Shown: one piece after another, positions 25,653 through 33,611 of the stretch
How the letters are laid out: each line of letters opens with the position of its first letter
Position numbering within the stretch: the stretch's first letter is position 1
From: Lentzea waywayandensis
GTDB lineage: Bacteria; Actinomycetota; Actinomycetes; Mycobacteriales; Pseudonocardiaceae
DNA length: 64,000 nt
Reading direction: 5' to 3'
Assembly: GCF_900115955.1 (NCBI RefSeq)
Contig: NZ_FOYL01000013.1
Span: 1-64,000 of the forward strand
The notes under the pieces: generated by a model
Seen by the model: the letters and a program-made list of their open reading frames with translations, nothing else
Databases searched by the model: none
Told to the model about the DNA's origin: nothing
Position numbers and translations under genes: made by a program

Positions 25653-26987
25653 CTAGAAACCAGCGGTGATCTTCGTGAACGCCAGGTCGGACTGCTGAAT
25701 GCCCGAGCAGCTCGCGGACACCTGGCCGTCGCAGCCACCGCGGTCGCGGTTGACCGACCAGAAGGCCAGTCGCCCGAGGCCGTTGGACTTCGACCAGTCG
25801 CGGATCGCGGTCCAGTCGTCGACCGTGGTCAGCTCGCGCTGGTCCGACAGGCCGTTCATGCCCGAGATGCCGACGTGCTTGAACGCCTCGGCGTCGCTCC
25901 AGCCGAAGGTCGACTTGAGCTTGTTCTTGAGCCCCGTCGCCGCACCGATGGTGTCGGTGCGGATGTTGGAGCTGCCGAAGTCGAACGGCATGAGCGTGAA
26001 CACGTCGATGTTCGCGTTCAGCGCCTTGGCCTGGTCGATCAGCCGGTTGCCGTAGAAGTTCGGGCCGGTGGTCGAGGTGCCGAAGGTGACGATCGTCTGG
26101 ATGCCGGGGTTGTTCTGCTTGACGATCTTCAGGGCGGTGATGATCCGGTCCTGCACGACGGTGTTCTCGAACTCGTCGGAGTTCTCGATGTCGATGTCGA
26201 TCGCCTTGAGCCCGTAGGCGTTGATGACCTGCTGGTACGCGCCGGCCAGCGCCTCGGGGGTCGAGCAGTTCGGGCCCAGCTTGTTGCCGCTCCAGCCACC
26301 GAACGACGGCACGATGTCACCGCCGGCCGCGCGGATGGCGTTGATCGTCTGCTGGTCGGCGCCACCGGTCAGCGGACGCTGGCCGTCCCACGCCGGGTTG
26401 CAGCCGCCGCTGGACAGCACGAACGCGAGCGTGAACCACTTGACGCCGGTCTGACTCATGACCTGCGTCGCGTTCTGCGGGTCGCCCCAGCCCAGGTACA
26501 GGTAGGGCGCGCCACGGCCGGAGCCGGGCAACGGCGGGTTGGACGTCGTCGTGGTGGTGGTCGTCGTGGTCGTCGTCGGCGGGTTGCCGGTGCCGTCGCA
26601 CGAACCACCGTTGACCGTGCAGTTGGACGGGTTCGCGCCGGAACCCCTCACGGTGAAGCCGAAACTGGTGCTGCCACCGACCGGAACGTTGCCGTTCCAG
26701 GTGTTGCGGACGGTGATGGTCTGGCCGTTGGCGGCATAGCTGCCGTCCCACAGCGACGCGATCGACTGCCCGCTCGGCAGCGTGAACTCGACGGTCCACG
26801 ACGAGAGCGCGGACCCGCCGCTGTTGGAGATCGTGTACTTGGCCTCGTAGCCGCTGCCCCAGTCCGACGTCTTGGTGAACGCCGCCGTCACGCCCGACGC
26901 GCCGCTCGCGGGCGCGGCGACAACGCCTCCGACCACGGTGGCTATCGCCAGGCCGATGGTCAGGATCTGCCAGCGAAACTTCTTCAT
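25653..26987 (-). CDS. Secreted chitinase: CBM2, Thr-rich linker, GH18 catalytic domain
   Basis: A 444-residue exoenzyme. A signal peptide ('ILTIGLAIATVVGGVVAAPASG') is followed by a cellulose/chitin-binding CBM2 (about residues 32-128, 'DWGSGYEAKYTISNSG', 'SLWDGSYAANGQTITVRN'), a run of threonines and the GH18 barrel. The catalytic signature DxxDxDxE is partly kept as 'LKAIDIDIENSDE', with the acid Glu following DID. It hydrolyses chitin beta-1,4 links. A DasR-type operator lies 45 bases upstream of the start, fitting control by N-acetylglucosamine. Confidence 0.93.
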   Translation of the reverse strand: MKKFRWQILTIGLAIATVVGGVVAAPASGASGVTAAFTKTSDWGSGYEAKYTISNSGGSALSSWTVEFTLPSGQSIASLWDGSYAANGQTITVRNTWNGNVPVGGSTSFGFTVRGSGANPSNCTVNGGSCDGTGNPPTTTTTTTTTTTSNPPLPGSGRGAPYLYLGWGDPQNATQVMSQTGVKWFTLAFVLSSGGCNPAWDGQRPLTGGADQQTINAIRAAGGDIVPSFGGWSGNKLGPNCSTPEALAGAYQQVINAYGLKAIDIDIENSDEFENTVVQDRIITALKIVKQNNPGIQTIVTFGTSTTGPNFYGNRLIDQAKALNANIDVFTLMPFDFGSSNIRTDTIGAATGLKNKLKSTFGWSDAEAFKHVGISGMNGLSDQRELTTVDDWTAIRDWSKSNGLGRLAFWSVNRDRGGCDGQVSASCSGIQQSDLAFTKITAGF

Positions 26988-27032
26988 GGTGCTCCATTCA
27001 CGTGCAGGGGGTACGTGATGGCAGGCACGTTA

Positions 27033-27048
27033 ACTGGTCTAAACCACC
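27033..27048. promoter_or_regulatory. dre-like operator (DasR site) upstream of the chitinase gene
   Basis: ACTGGTCTAAACCACC matches the published Streptomyces dre consensus ACTGGTCTAGACCACT at 14 of 16 positions. It lies upstream of the chitinase ATG at 26987. DasR, a GntR regulator, represses chitin-utilisation genes until aminosugar phosphates accumulate; its presence in this organism is assumed. Confidence 0.75.
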
Positions 27049-27262
27049 GGTTCAAGGGGATGAACCGGACATCGTTCGCCCTCGTCAGAGCGGTTCGCGG
27101 GAACGCTCTCACGATCGGTCCACTTGGCATGGTTGTCAGTTGACCACTGACGAAAGTCCCTGACGTGGATGAAACCGGTACCGAGACCGGGACGGCTCCG
27201 GCGGCGTCCGCAAGTACCACCGACCTTTGATCAAACCGCCTCTGGCCGCACCCGACAGACGG

Positions 27263-27571
27263 CTAGACCTGCTCCACCCGTTCCCGATCCCGCTCCTCCA
27301 GCAACTGGAGAATCGCGTAGGTCGTCTGCCGCTGCTCCTCGACGAGCTTCGTCAGCCAAGACCCGAAGTACAGAAACCCGCCGACCCCGATCAACCCCAC
27401 CCCGAGGATCCCGCCCGACACGACGTACGGGATCTGCTCGAACGTGTACCCGGTGTGCGCGACGCCCCACCAGGCGAAGAGGATCGCCGCGATGCCCGCC
27501 GTCATCAGCATCGTGCCGACGAGCCCGAGTCCGCTGCGCATCCGTGCGCGGCGCCGGTCCTGGATGGTCAT
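27263..27571 (-). CDS. Small membrane protein, last gene of the Liv-type operon
   Basis: A 102-residue protein with two hydrophobic helices ('LGLVGTMLMTAGIAAILFAWW' and 'VVSGGILGVGLIGVGGFLYF') and a charged C-terminal coil ('KLVEEQRQTTYAILQLLEERDRE'). No known domain is recognised. Its ATG overlaps the stop of the upstream secreted protein (ATGA), so it is made together with the Liv-type transporter. It may be an accessory subunit of the membrane complex. Function unknown. Confidence 0.78.
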   Translation of the reverse strand: MTIQDRRRARMRSGLGLVGTMLMTAGIAAILFAWWGVAHTGYTFEQIPYVVSGGILGVGLIGVGGFLYFGSWLTKLVEEQRQTTYAILQLLEERDRERVEQV

Positions 27572-28818
27572 GGGTTCACCCGCAGGTCGGGGACACCGGT
27601 CGGGTGTCCGGAGGGACAGGGGGCGCCGCCCAGCAGGAAGGTGCCGAACGACTTCATGCCGAACGCTCCCGCCGCGGCGACCCCGAGGCCGGTGAGCACC
27701 AGCAACGCCGGTACGCCGGGGAAGTCGAGCAGTGAGCGGGGCCTGGTGCGGGCCGAGGCGACCGGGGTGACCGACTTCGACGGCGGGGTCACGCCCGCTA
27801 CCGGAGGTGCGCCCAAAGCAGGTGGCGGTGTGTCGGCCAACGGCGGCGGGGGTACGACCGGTGCCGGTGCGTCGGGTGGGGTCAGGGGTGCGGAGACGGA
27901 GGCGTTCGCGACGGCCTCGGTGTCGCCGACGATCACCACCATCTTGCGCAGCGGGTTGAGCAGCGGCACGAGTTCCTTGGGCAGCAACGGGGCCACGATG
28001 CCGTCCAGGATGCCGCCGAGGCCCAGCTTGGTGCGCAACGTCAGCACGTCGACGGTCAGGGTCAGGCCGCGGCTGGAGGACGTCGCCGACGTCGCCTCCA
28101 GCTTGGTGGACGACGTCGGCCAGGCGACCGTGATTCCCAGTGGTTCCAACGCTTTCAGGAGGCCGTCCGGCGGTGCGTCCGGGGACTTGACCGGGAACTT
28201 CTGGCCCAGCACGGTGAACTCGGCCACCGAGAACGTGCTGGTGCCGCTGCCCTTGCTGCCGTCGCTCGAAGCCACTGACTCGAAGCGGATCCCCGAGATG
28301 ACGACCAGGCCTGCCAGCAGCGAGATCGTCTGCGCGGAGGTGACGGCTGTGGACCTGGCCTCGGACGCGCTGACCGAACTGACACTGCTCGACGACAGGC
28401 CGTCGGCGGTCAGCAGGAACGGCACCTCCTGCTTGGCACCCGCGTAGGACTCGGCCTTGGCCGCACCGGCCGCGGCGCGCATGCCCGGTTGCGACTGATC
28501 GGCCGGGCCGCCGGGGTGTGCCGCGTTGGCCTGGATCGGGTAGGCGAAGCCGAGCAGTTGTGGCAGGCCGGTGCCCACGGCCGCGCCCGGCCACAGCGAG
28601 CTGGCCACCGACCGGCCGATCGGGCCCGCGCCCAGTTCGGTCTGGGTGTAGGAGAGGTGCACCTCGCCCTGCGGTTCGGCCGGCACCGGGATGAGGTCGG
28701 TGTGCAGCAGCACGGAGACGGGCGCGGCGTGGGCGGACAGCGTGAAGCCGCCGATGTCCGAAGCCCGGGCAGGCGCCGGGGACAGCAGGAGGAGCAGCAG
28801 GACGAGCGCGTACCTCAT
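27568..28818 (-). CDS. Exported, membrane-anchored protein of unknown function in the Liv operon
   Basis: A 416-residue protein with a signal peptide ('YALVLLLLLLSPAPARASD'), a large Ser/Thr/Ala-rich beta-type extracellular domain, a Pro-rich stretch near residues 310-345 and a C-terminal membrane helix ('GVPALLVLTGLGVAAAGAFG'). The beginning 'GFTLSAHAAPVSVLLH' and the 'SYTQTELGAGPIGRS' segment look conserved, but I recognise no named domain. It is joined by ATGA overlaps to LivF upstream and to a small membrane protein downstream. That makes it a candidate surface accessory factor of the transporter rather than an independent gene. Confidence 0.78.
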   Translation of the reverse strand: MRYALVLLLLLLSPAPARASDIGGFTLSAHAAPVSVLLHTDLIPVPAEPQGEVHLSYTQTELGAGPIGRSVASSLWPGAAVGTGLPQLLGFAYPIQANAAHPGGPADQSQPGMRAAAGAAKAESYAGAKQEVPFLLTADGLSSSSVSSVSASEARSTAVTSAQTISLLAGLVVISGIRFESVASSDGSKGSGTSTFSVAEFTVLGQKFPVKSPDAPPDGLLKALEPLGITVAWPTSSTKLEATSATSSSRGLTLTVDVLTLRTKLGLGGILDGIVAPLLPKELVPLLNPLRKMVVIVGDTEAVANASVSAPLTPPDAPAPVVPPPPLADTPPPALGAPPVAGVTPPSKSVTPVASARTRPRSLLDFPGVPALLVLTGLGVAAAGAFGMKSFGTFLLGGAPCPSGHPTGVPDLRVNP

Positions 28819-29468
28819 GACGTCCCTCCGAAGTAGACGGTGGCGAGGTCGGAATCGGCGGAGATCTCGCCGTGCGTCATCACGACGACCTGATCGGCGA
28901 CGGCGGAGGCGGTCTCGGCGAACTGCTCCACGATCAGCATCGTGACGCCCGACCGCGCCAGCTCCCCCACGACCTCGTACAGCTCGGCCACGATCACCGG
29001 CGCGAGGCCCATCGAGAGCTCGTCGATCACCAGCACGGCCGGGTCGGTGATCAGCGCGCGGGAGAACGCGAGCATCTGCTGCTCGCCACCGGACATCGAG
29101 CCCGCGAGCTGCTTGTGCCGTACGCGAAGCTTCGGGAACCGCGCGTAGACGACGTCGGCGTCACCGCGCATCAGACGAAGGTTCTCCGCGACGGTCAGGT
29201 TCGGGAAGATCGCGCGGCCTTCCGGGATCGTGCACAGGCCCGCGCGCGCCAGTTCGTCGGGCGCGGCGTCGTTCACGTGCACGCCGCCCAGGTGCACGTG
29301 GCCGGAGGTGGCCCGCAGCTGTCCACTGAGGACTTTGACCAGCGTCGACTTGCCGGCGCCGTTCGGGCCCAGCAACGCGGTGACGGTCCCCCGCGGGACG
29401 TTGAGCGACACCCCGCGCAGCACCTCGATCCGGCCGTAGCCGGCGTGGACGTCCTTCAGATCGATCAT
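28815..29468 (-). CDS. livF: Branched-chain-type ABC transporter ATP-binding protein LivF
   Basis: A 217-residue ATPase of the HAAT family. Walker A is 'GPNGAGKST', the signature 'SMSGGEQQMLAFSRAL', Walker B 'VLVIDELSMGLAP', and the terminal His is replaced by Gln in 'IVEQFAETA', which is common in LivF. It overlaps LivG by ATGA and would pair with it to drive the fused LivHM permease. Family members import branched-chain amino acids or other organic acids and amides, so the name does not fix the substrate. Confidence 0.92.
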   Translation of the reverse strand: MIDLKDVHAGYGRIEVLRGVSLNVPRGTVTALLGPNGAGKSTLVKVLSGQLRATSGHVHLGGVHVNDAAPDELARAGLCTIPEGRAIFPNLTVAENLRLMRGDADVVYARFPKLRVRHKQLAGSMSGGEQQMLAFSRALITDPAVLVIDELSMGLAPVIVAELYEVVGELARSGVTMLIVEQFAETASAVADQVVVMTHGEISADSDLATVYFGGTS

Positions 29469-30157
29469 CCGAGATACGCCTCCCGGACACCTTCGTGCGC
29501 ACGAACGACGTCCGGCGTGCCGGACACCAGCAGCCGCCCCAGGTTCAGCACGTGCACGTGGTCGCAGTAGCCCATCACCAGGTCCATGTCGTGTTCCACC
29601 AGCACGACCGAACGGCCCTCGGCACTCAGTTCTTGCAACAACGAGCCGAACGCGTCGGTCTCCGCGCGGTCGAGGCCGGACGACGGCTCGTCCAGCAGCA
29701 GCAACACCGGGTCGGTGGCCAGCGCGCGAGCCAGTTCCAGCAGTCGCGCCGCGCCGGTCGGGACGGTGTCGGCCTGGTTGCCGGCGAACTCCGCGATCCC
29801 GACCCGTTCCAGGAGCTCCTGCGCGAGCTTCGCGGGCCGGCGCCGGCTTTCCAGCGCCACCAGGACGTTCTCCCAGACCGTCAGCGACCCGAAGACCTCC
29901 AGCCGCTGGAACGTCCGCGCGACACCGAGCCTGGAGCGCTGGTGCGGGCCGAGCGAGGTGATGTCCGCGTCGTCCAGCGTGACCCGGCCCGACGAGGGCT
30001 TCCGGAGGCCGCTGATCACGTCGAACAACGTGGTCTTGCCCGCGCCGTTGGGCCCGATCAGGCCGGTGACCCCGGGCTCGACGACCAGCGACACGTCGTC
30101 GACCGCAGTCACCTCGCCGAAGCGCACCGTCACGCCCTCCACCCTCAACGTGCTCAT
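29465..30157 (-). CDS. livG: Branched-chain-type ABC transporter ATP-binding protein LivG (degenerate signature)
   Basis: A 230-residue ATPase with Walker A 'GPNGAGKTT', the LivG motif 'GVARTFQRLEVFGSLTVWENV', Walker B 'LLLLDEPSSGLDR' and switch His in 'LVEHDMDLVM'. The C-loop, usually LSGGQ or LPYGQQR, reads 'VPTGAARLLELARAL', so the Gly-Gly/Gln pattern is lost. The partner LivF has an intact signature, giving the asymmetric pair seen in some heterodimeric ABC systems. It is joined by ATGA overlaps on both sides. Confidence 0.9.
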   Translation of the reverse strand: MSTLRVEGVTVRFGEVTAVDDVSLVVEPGVTGLIGPNGAGKTTLFDVISGLRKPSSGRVTLDDADITSLGPHQRSRLGVARTFQRLEVFGSLTVWENVLVALESRRRPAKLAQELLERVGIAEFAGNQADTVPTGAARLLELARALATDPVLLLLDEPSSGLDRAETDAFGSLLQELSAEGRSVVLVEHDMDLVMGYCDHVHVLNLGRLLVSGTPDVVRAHEGVREAYLG

Positions 30158-31971
30158 GCGCGCCGCCAGGACCAGGCCCGGAAGCCCCAGCTGACCAGCC
30201 CGTTCGGATCCCGCGCGAGCCCGGCCGCCGCGACGCCGAGCAGCACGACCGCGACCCCGGCGAACGCCGGAAAACCGCTCTGCAGCACGGGAAGCAGCAT
30301 CAGCAGCACTCCGCCGAGCAACGCTCCGGACACCGACGTCACGCCCGCGATCACCGCGAACAGCAGCAACGGCAGGTTGTTGAACAGCTGGAAGTCGCTC
30401 GCCGCGACGGTTTCCCGCAGCTGCGCGAACAGCCCGCCCGCCAGCCCCGCGATCGCCGCCGACAGCGAGAACACCCAGACCCGGATCCAGCGCACGTTCA
30501 ACCCGAGCGTCGCGCAGGCCGCCGAACTGTCCTTGACCGCGATCATCCGCCGCCCGAGCCGTCCCCGCCGGACGGCCAGCACACCGATCCCGACCAGCAC
30601 GAACACACCCGCCGCCAGCAGCAGTTGCCCCGTCGCGGACTCGACCATCCGGGGCACCTGAAGACTGCCCCGCACCCCGAACGCGACCGGCGACTGCAAC
30701 ACGAGCTTGTCCATGAGCTGCGCGAATCCCAGCGTCGCCAGCGCCAGGTACAACCCGCTGACCCGCAGCGCCGTCAACGCGATCAGCGCTCCGACGGCCG
30801 CCGCGACCACCGCACCGATGAGCAGCGAGAGCGGAGAAGCCGACCCGAGCCGCGCCACCGTCACCGCGCCCACGCCGACGAACGTGAACTGCCCCAGCGA
30901 CACCACCCCGCCGTACCCGGTGAGCAGCACCATCGACAGCAGCACGATCCCGAACACCAGCGCCAGCGCGAGCTGCCCCGCCACGACCGAGTCCACCAGC
31001 AACGCGAGCGCGACGACCGCACCCGCGAACAGCCCGGCGCCCACGCCGGTGGTCAGCGCGTTCGGCACCGCCACCCCGCGCGTCCCTCGGACGCCGCCGA
31101 TGCGCAGCGGCGACTGCGGCATCGCGAGCAGCACGACGAACAGCAACAACGCCGGAATCGCCGCCCGGAAGGAGATCCAGAACGGTGACGACGGCAGGTA
31201 CGCCACCGCGTACGACTGCACCAGCCCAAGCCCCAAAGCGCCTGCGAACGTCCACGGCAGACTCCGCAACCGCCCGACCAGTGCGGCGGTGTACGCGGTG
31301 ATCACGAGCAACGTCATCGTCACGTAGTCGAGCTGCACGACCGGCGTCAGCAGAATCCCGCCCAACGCGGCCAGCGCGGACCCGATCGCCCAGCTCAGCG
31401 CCGAGAGCCGGTGCGGCCGCGTCCCGTAGAGCGCGGCCAGTTCCGGCGCGTCCACGCAGGCCCGCATCGCGAGCCCGGTCCGCGTCCGGTTCAGCAGCAC
31501 GTACAACCCGCCCGCGACGAGCACCGCGCAGGCCAGCGTGACCAGGTCGTGCCCGCTGACGAACGACTGTCCGATGTGGACGCCGAGCTGGTCGAGGAAC
31601 GGCCGCACCGGCCGTGCCTGCGGTGGCCAGATCACCTGCGCCACCCCGATGAGCCCGACCAGCACGCCGACCCCGGCCACCAGCGTGATCCCGACCGGCG
31701 CGCCCGCGAGCCTGCGCATGATGAACCGCTCGATCACCAGCCCGAACAGCGGCGCGCACACCCCCACCACGAGCAGTAGCGCGAGCCACTGCGGCAGTCC
31801 TCGGTTCTCGGCGAGCTCCCAGTAGAGGAACGCCATGACCATGCCGATCGCGCCGTGGCCGACGTTGAACACCTTGGAGGTGCTGTAGGTCAGCACGAGA
31901 CCACCGGCCACGACGGCGTACGCGCCGCCGGTGACCAGGCCGAAGATGGTGTAGGCGAGCAGAGCGGTCAT
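30154..31971 (-). CDS. Fused LivH-LivM permease of a branched-chain-type ABC transporter
   Basis: A 605-residue membrane protein joining the two permease subunits that are normally separate. The N-terminal half (about 1-290) is LivH-like, with 'GLVTGGAYAVVAGGLVLTYSTS' and 'FNVGHGAIGMVMAFLYW'. The C-terminal half (about 310-590) is LivM-like, with 'LTGYGGVVSLGQFTFVGVGA' and 'SFSLSAAIAGLAGGLF'-type motifs ('VFSLSAAIAGLAGGLFAQL'). The frame is uninterrupted across the junction. It overlaps LivG and the upstream 36-codon ORF by ATGA. Confidence 0.92.
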   Translation of the reverse strand: MTALLAYTIFGLVTGGAYAVVAGGLVLTYSTSKVFNVGHGAIGMVMAFLYWELAENRGLPQWLALLLVVGVCAPLFGLVIERFIMRRLAGAPVGITLVAGVGVLVGLIGVAQVIWPPQARPVRPFLDQLGVHIGQSFVSGHDLVTLACAVLVAGGLYVLLNRTRTGLAMRACVDAPELAALYGTRPHRLSALSWAIGSALAALGGILLTPVVQLDYVTMTLLVITAYTAALVGRLRSLPWTFAGALGLGLVQSYAVAYLPSSPFWISFRAAIPALLLFVVLLAMPQSPLRIGGVRGTRGVAVPNALTTGVGAGLFAGAVVALALLVDSVVAGQLALALVFGIVLLSMVLLTGYGGVVSLGQFTFVGVGAVTVARLGSASPLSLLIGAVVAAAVGALIALTALRVSGLYLALATLGFAQLMDKLVLQSPVAFGVRGSLQVPRMVESATGQLLLAAGVFVLVGIGVLAVRRGRLGRRMIAVKDSSAACATLGLNVRWIRVWVFSLSAAIAGLAGGLFAQLRETVAASDFQLFNNLPLLLFAVIAGVTSVSGALLGGVLLMLLPVLQSGFPAFAGVAVVLLGVAAAGLARDPNGLVSWGFRAWSWRRA

Positions 31972-32078
31972 GCGCCGCTCCCGGTGGCGAAGACGAGGGC
32001 CGGGTGAGCCGGCAGCCCCGATGTCCGTCCACTCTCGACGCCGAAGCCGGAGGCCAGGCGAGCGCGCGTCCCGGTCAT
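31968..32078 (-). CDS. 36-codon small ORF bridging the lipoprotein and permease genes
   Basis: The frame encodes 'MTGTRARLASGFGVESGRTS' and then 16 more residues ending in 'VFATGSGA'. Its ATG overlaps the lipoprotein stop (ATGA) and its stop overlaps the permease ATG (ATGA), exactly as at every other junction of this operon. Without it, the permease would be the only gene with a 103-base gap before it. No membrane helix or known motif is present. It may be a coupling ORF that carries ribosomes to the permease start, or a small protein. Confidence 0.5.
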   Translation of the reverse strand: MTGTRARLASGFGVESGRTSGLPAHPALVFATGSGA

Positions 32079-33469
32079 CCGCCCACCCCCGTGTCGATCA
32101 ACGTCCCGCACGAGTAGCCGGACGCCGGGGCCAGCCGCGACCACGCCCCGCCCTTCAGCCGCACCAGCGTCATGCAGGCCGAGGTCCGTTTGCCGCCGAC
32201 GTCCTGCGGCGCGACCATCCCCTCGGCCGTGAAGTCGTGCACCCCGCGAACGGCCTCGATCATCGCCTTGCGGGTCAGCTGGGGCCCGACCTTCGCCGCG
32301 GTGGTGACGAACAACCGCGCCGCCGACCAGGCGAACATCCCGAAGTACGAGGGCGCCGCACCGGGAGCCACCCGGCCGAGCCACTGCTTGTACAGCGCCA
32401 CCTGGGCGTTGGACTCCTCGAACAGCGCGCCGTTCGTGTAGACCACGGTGCCGTCGACCGCCGCGCCGCCCTGCTTGATGTACTGCGGGTCGTACGCGGT
32501 CGGATCCGTGATGAACGCTTCCGGGGTGTATCCCTGTTGTCGCATGGCCTGCTGCAACCGCACCGCGTACTGCGCGGAGCCGATCCAGTAGACGATCTTG
32601 GTACCGGTCTCCTTCAGCTTCGCCACGTACGGCGCGTAGTTGACGTCGGTGATGTCGATGGCCTGCGAGTAGACGAACTTGATCCCGCGCGCCTCCGCCG
32701 CCTTCTGCATGCTCTTGGCGTTCTGCGCGCTCGCGTCGGCGTTGAGGTAGAGGTACGCCGCGGCGTTGATGCCGCCGGGGAAGCTCGACTTGACCAGGTC
32801 AGGTCCCGCCGACGACACGAGGTTCACGACGTTCGACGCGACACCGAAGCTCACGGGCGTGCGCTGGCGTTGCGCGGTGACGGTCGAGGCGCGCAGATCC
32901 GGGATGCCGCACCCGGCCGCCGCCGGTCCGCCGCCCTGGTCGAACGCCGACATCGAGCCGACCAGCGCGAAGGCCTGTTCGCAGGCCTGCGAGGTGGCCT
33001 GCTGGTCGCCGCCGCTGTCGGTGCGGGAGTCGAACGAGACGAGCTTGAGCTTGCGGCCGCACACCGAGCCCTGGGTGGCGTTGAAGTACTCGACGAACGC
33101 CTTGGTCGCCTGCTGTGCCGACTGGAAGATGCCGGGCACCGGGCCGCTGATGTCGGAGATGTTGGCGATCGTGATCTCGCCGGCCGTGACGCCCTTGTCC
33201 GTGGCGCCGCCGGTGCCCTGACAGCCGCCCGCGATGCTGCCGGGCGGGTTCGGCTGCTTGTTCGGCTCCTGCGGGTTCGCGGCGCCCGGTTGCTCCGCGG
33301 TGCCCTCGGACACGGCGCCGTCCTCGCCGGTCACCGCGCCGTCCTGAGTGCCCGCCGTGCCTCCTTGAGGCACGACGAGTGCGGCCCGTTGCTCGTCGGT
33401 GAGCCTGCTTCCGCATCCGGCGAGCAACGCGCAGATCGTGAGTGCGATCAGTGCGGTCCTGCGACGCAT
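32075..33469 (-). CDS. Substrate-binding lipoprotein of the Liv-type ABC transporter
   Basis: A 464-residue type-I periplasmic-binding-fold protein. The lipobox is 'ICALLAGCGS' near the N-terminus, so it is a membrane-tethered lipoprotein. An acidic, Gly/Pro-rich spacer (about residues 25-85) precedes the binding domain ('ITIANISDISGPVPGIFQSAQQATKAFVEYF' region). Cysteines in 'QGSVCGRK', 'SQACEQAF' and 'GCGIPDL' suggest disulfides. ATG 33469 is preferred, with GTG 33475 possible. It is the first gene of the operon, and KstR-like palindromes lie 48 and 128 bases upstream. The ligand is unknown. Confidence 0.88.
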   Translation of the reverse strand: MRRRTALIALTICALLAGCGSRLTDEQRAALVVPQGGTAGTQDGAVTGEDGAVSEGTAEQPGAANPQEPNKQPNPPGSIAGGCQGTGGATDKGVTAGEITIANISDISGPVPGIFQSAQQATKAFVEYFNATQGSVCGRKLKLVSFDSRTDSGGDQQATSQACEQAFALVGSMSAFDQGGGPAAAGCGIPDLRASTVTAQRQRTPVSFGVASNVVNLVSSAGPDLVKSSFPGGINAAAYLYLNADASAQNAKSMQKAAEARGIKFVYSQAIDITDVNYAPYVAKLKETGTKIVYWIGSAQYAVRLQQAMRQQGYTPEAFITDPTAYDPQYIKQGGAAVDGTVVYTNGALFEESNAQVALYKQWLGRVAPGAAPSYFGMFAWSAARLFVTTAAKVGPQLTRKAMIEAVRGVHDFTAEGMVAPQDVGGKRTSACMTLVRLKGGAWSRLAPASGYSCGTLIDTGVGG

Positions 33470-33516
33470 GCGCACTGACGTTAGGGATCTGCATCCATCC
33501 AGACCCAAGCAACTTC

Positions 33517-33530
33517 TAGAACGCGTTCTA
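33517..33530. promoter_or_regulatory. KstR-type palindrome upstream of the Liv-type operon
   Basis: TAGAACGCGTTCTA is a perfect 14-base palindrome and fits the TNNAACNNGTTNNA motif of the TetR regulator KstR, which controls steroid and lipid catabolism in actinobacteria. It lies 48 bases before the lipoprotein ATG. No kstR gene is in the window. Confidence 0.65.
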
Positions 33531-33566
33531 TCTGCAAAGAATCGTGCGGAAAGGCGTCACCAAAAC

Positions 33567-33592
33567 GCGGTCGCCTCGTTAGGAGCGACCGC
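33567..33592. terminator. Hairpin downstream of the SGNH hydrolase gene
   Basis: GCGGTCGC (33567-33574) and GCGACCGC (33585-33592) pair around a 10-base loop. It is placed after the minus-strand SGNH hydrolase and before the lipoprotein operon promoter, so it probably ends the former transcript. Confidence 0.5.
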
Positions 33593-33596
33593 GCCA

Positions 33597-33610
33597 AGGA
33601 ACACGTTCTA
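33597..33610. promoter_or_regulatory. Second, imperfect KstR-type site
   Basis: AGGAACACGTTCTA matches TNNAACNNGTTNNA except for the first base. It sits 67 bases from the perfect site and just beyond the SGNH hydrolase stop. Paired sites would allow stronger control of the lipoprotein operon. Confidence 0.4.
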
Positions 33611-33611
33611 C

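Noticed and set aside
26539..26575. Simple ACC/GTG repeat inside the chitinase gene as a regulatory element
   Set aside because: It encodes the Thr-rich linker between CBM2 and GH18, a normal feature of secreted polysaccharidases.
26984..27220. 78-codon minus-strand frame overlapping the chitinase start and the dre-like site
   Set aside because: It has no ribosome site, unpatterned composition and covers a promoter region; chance frame.
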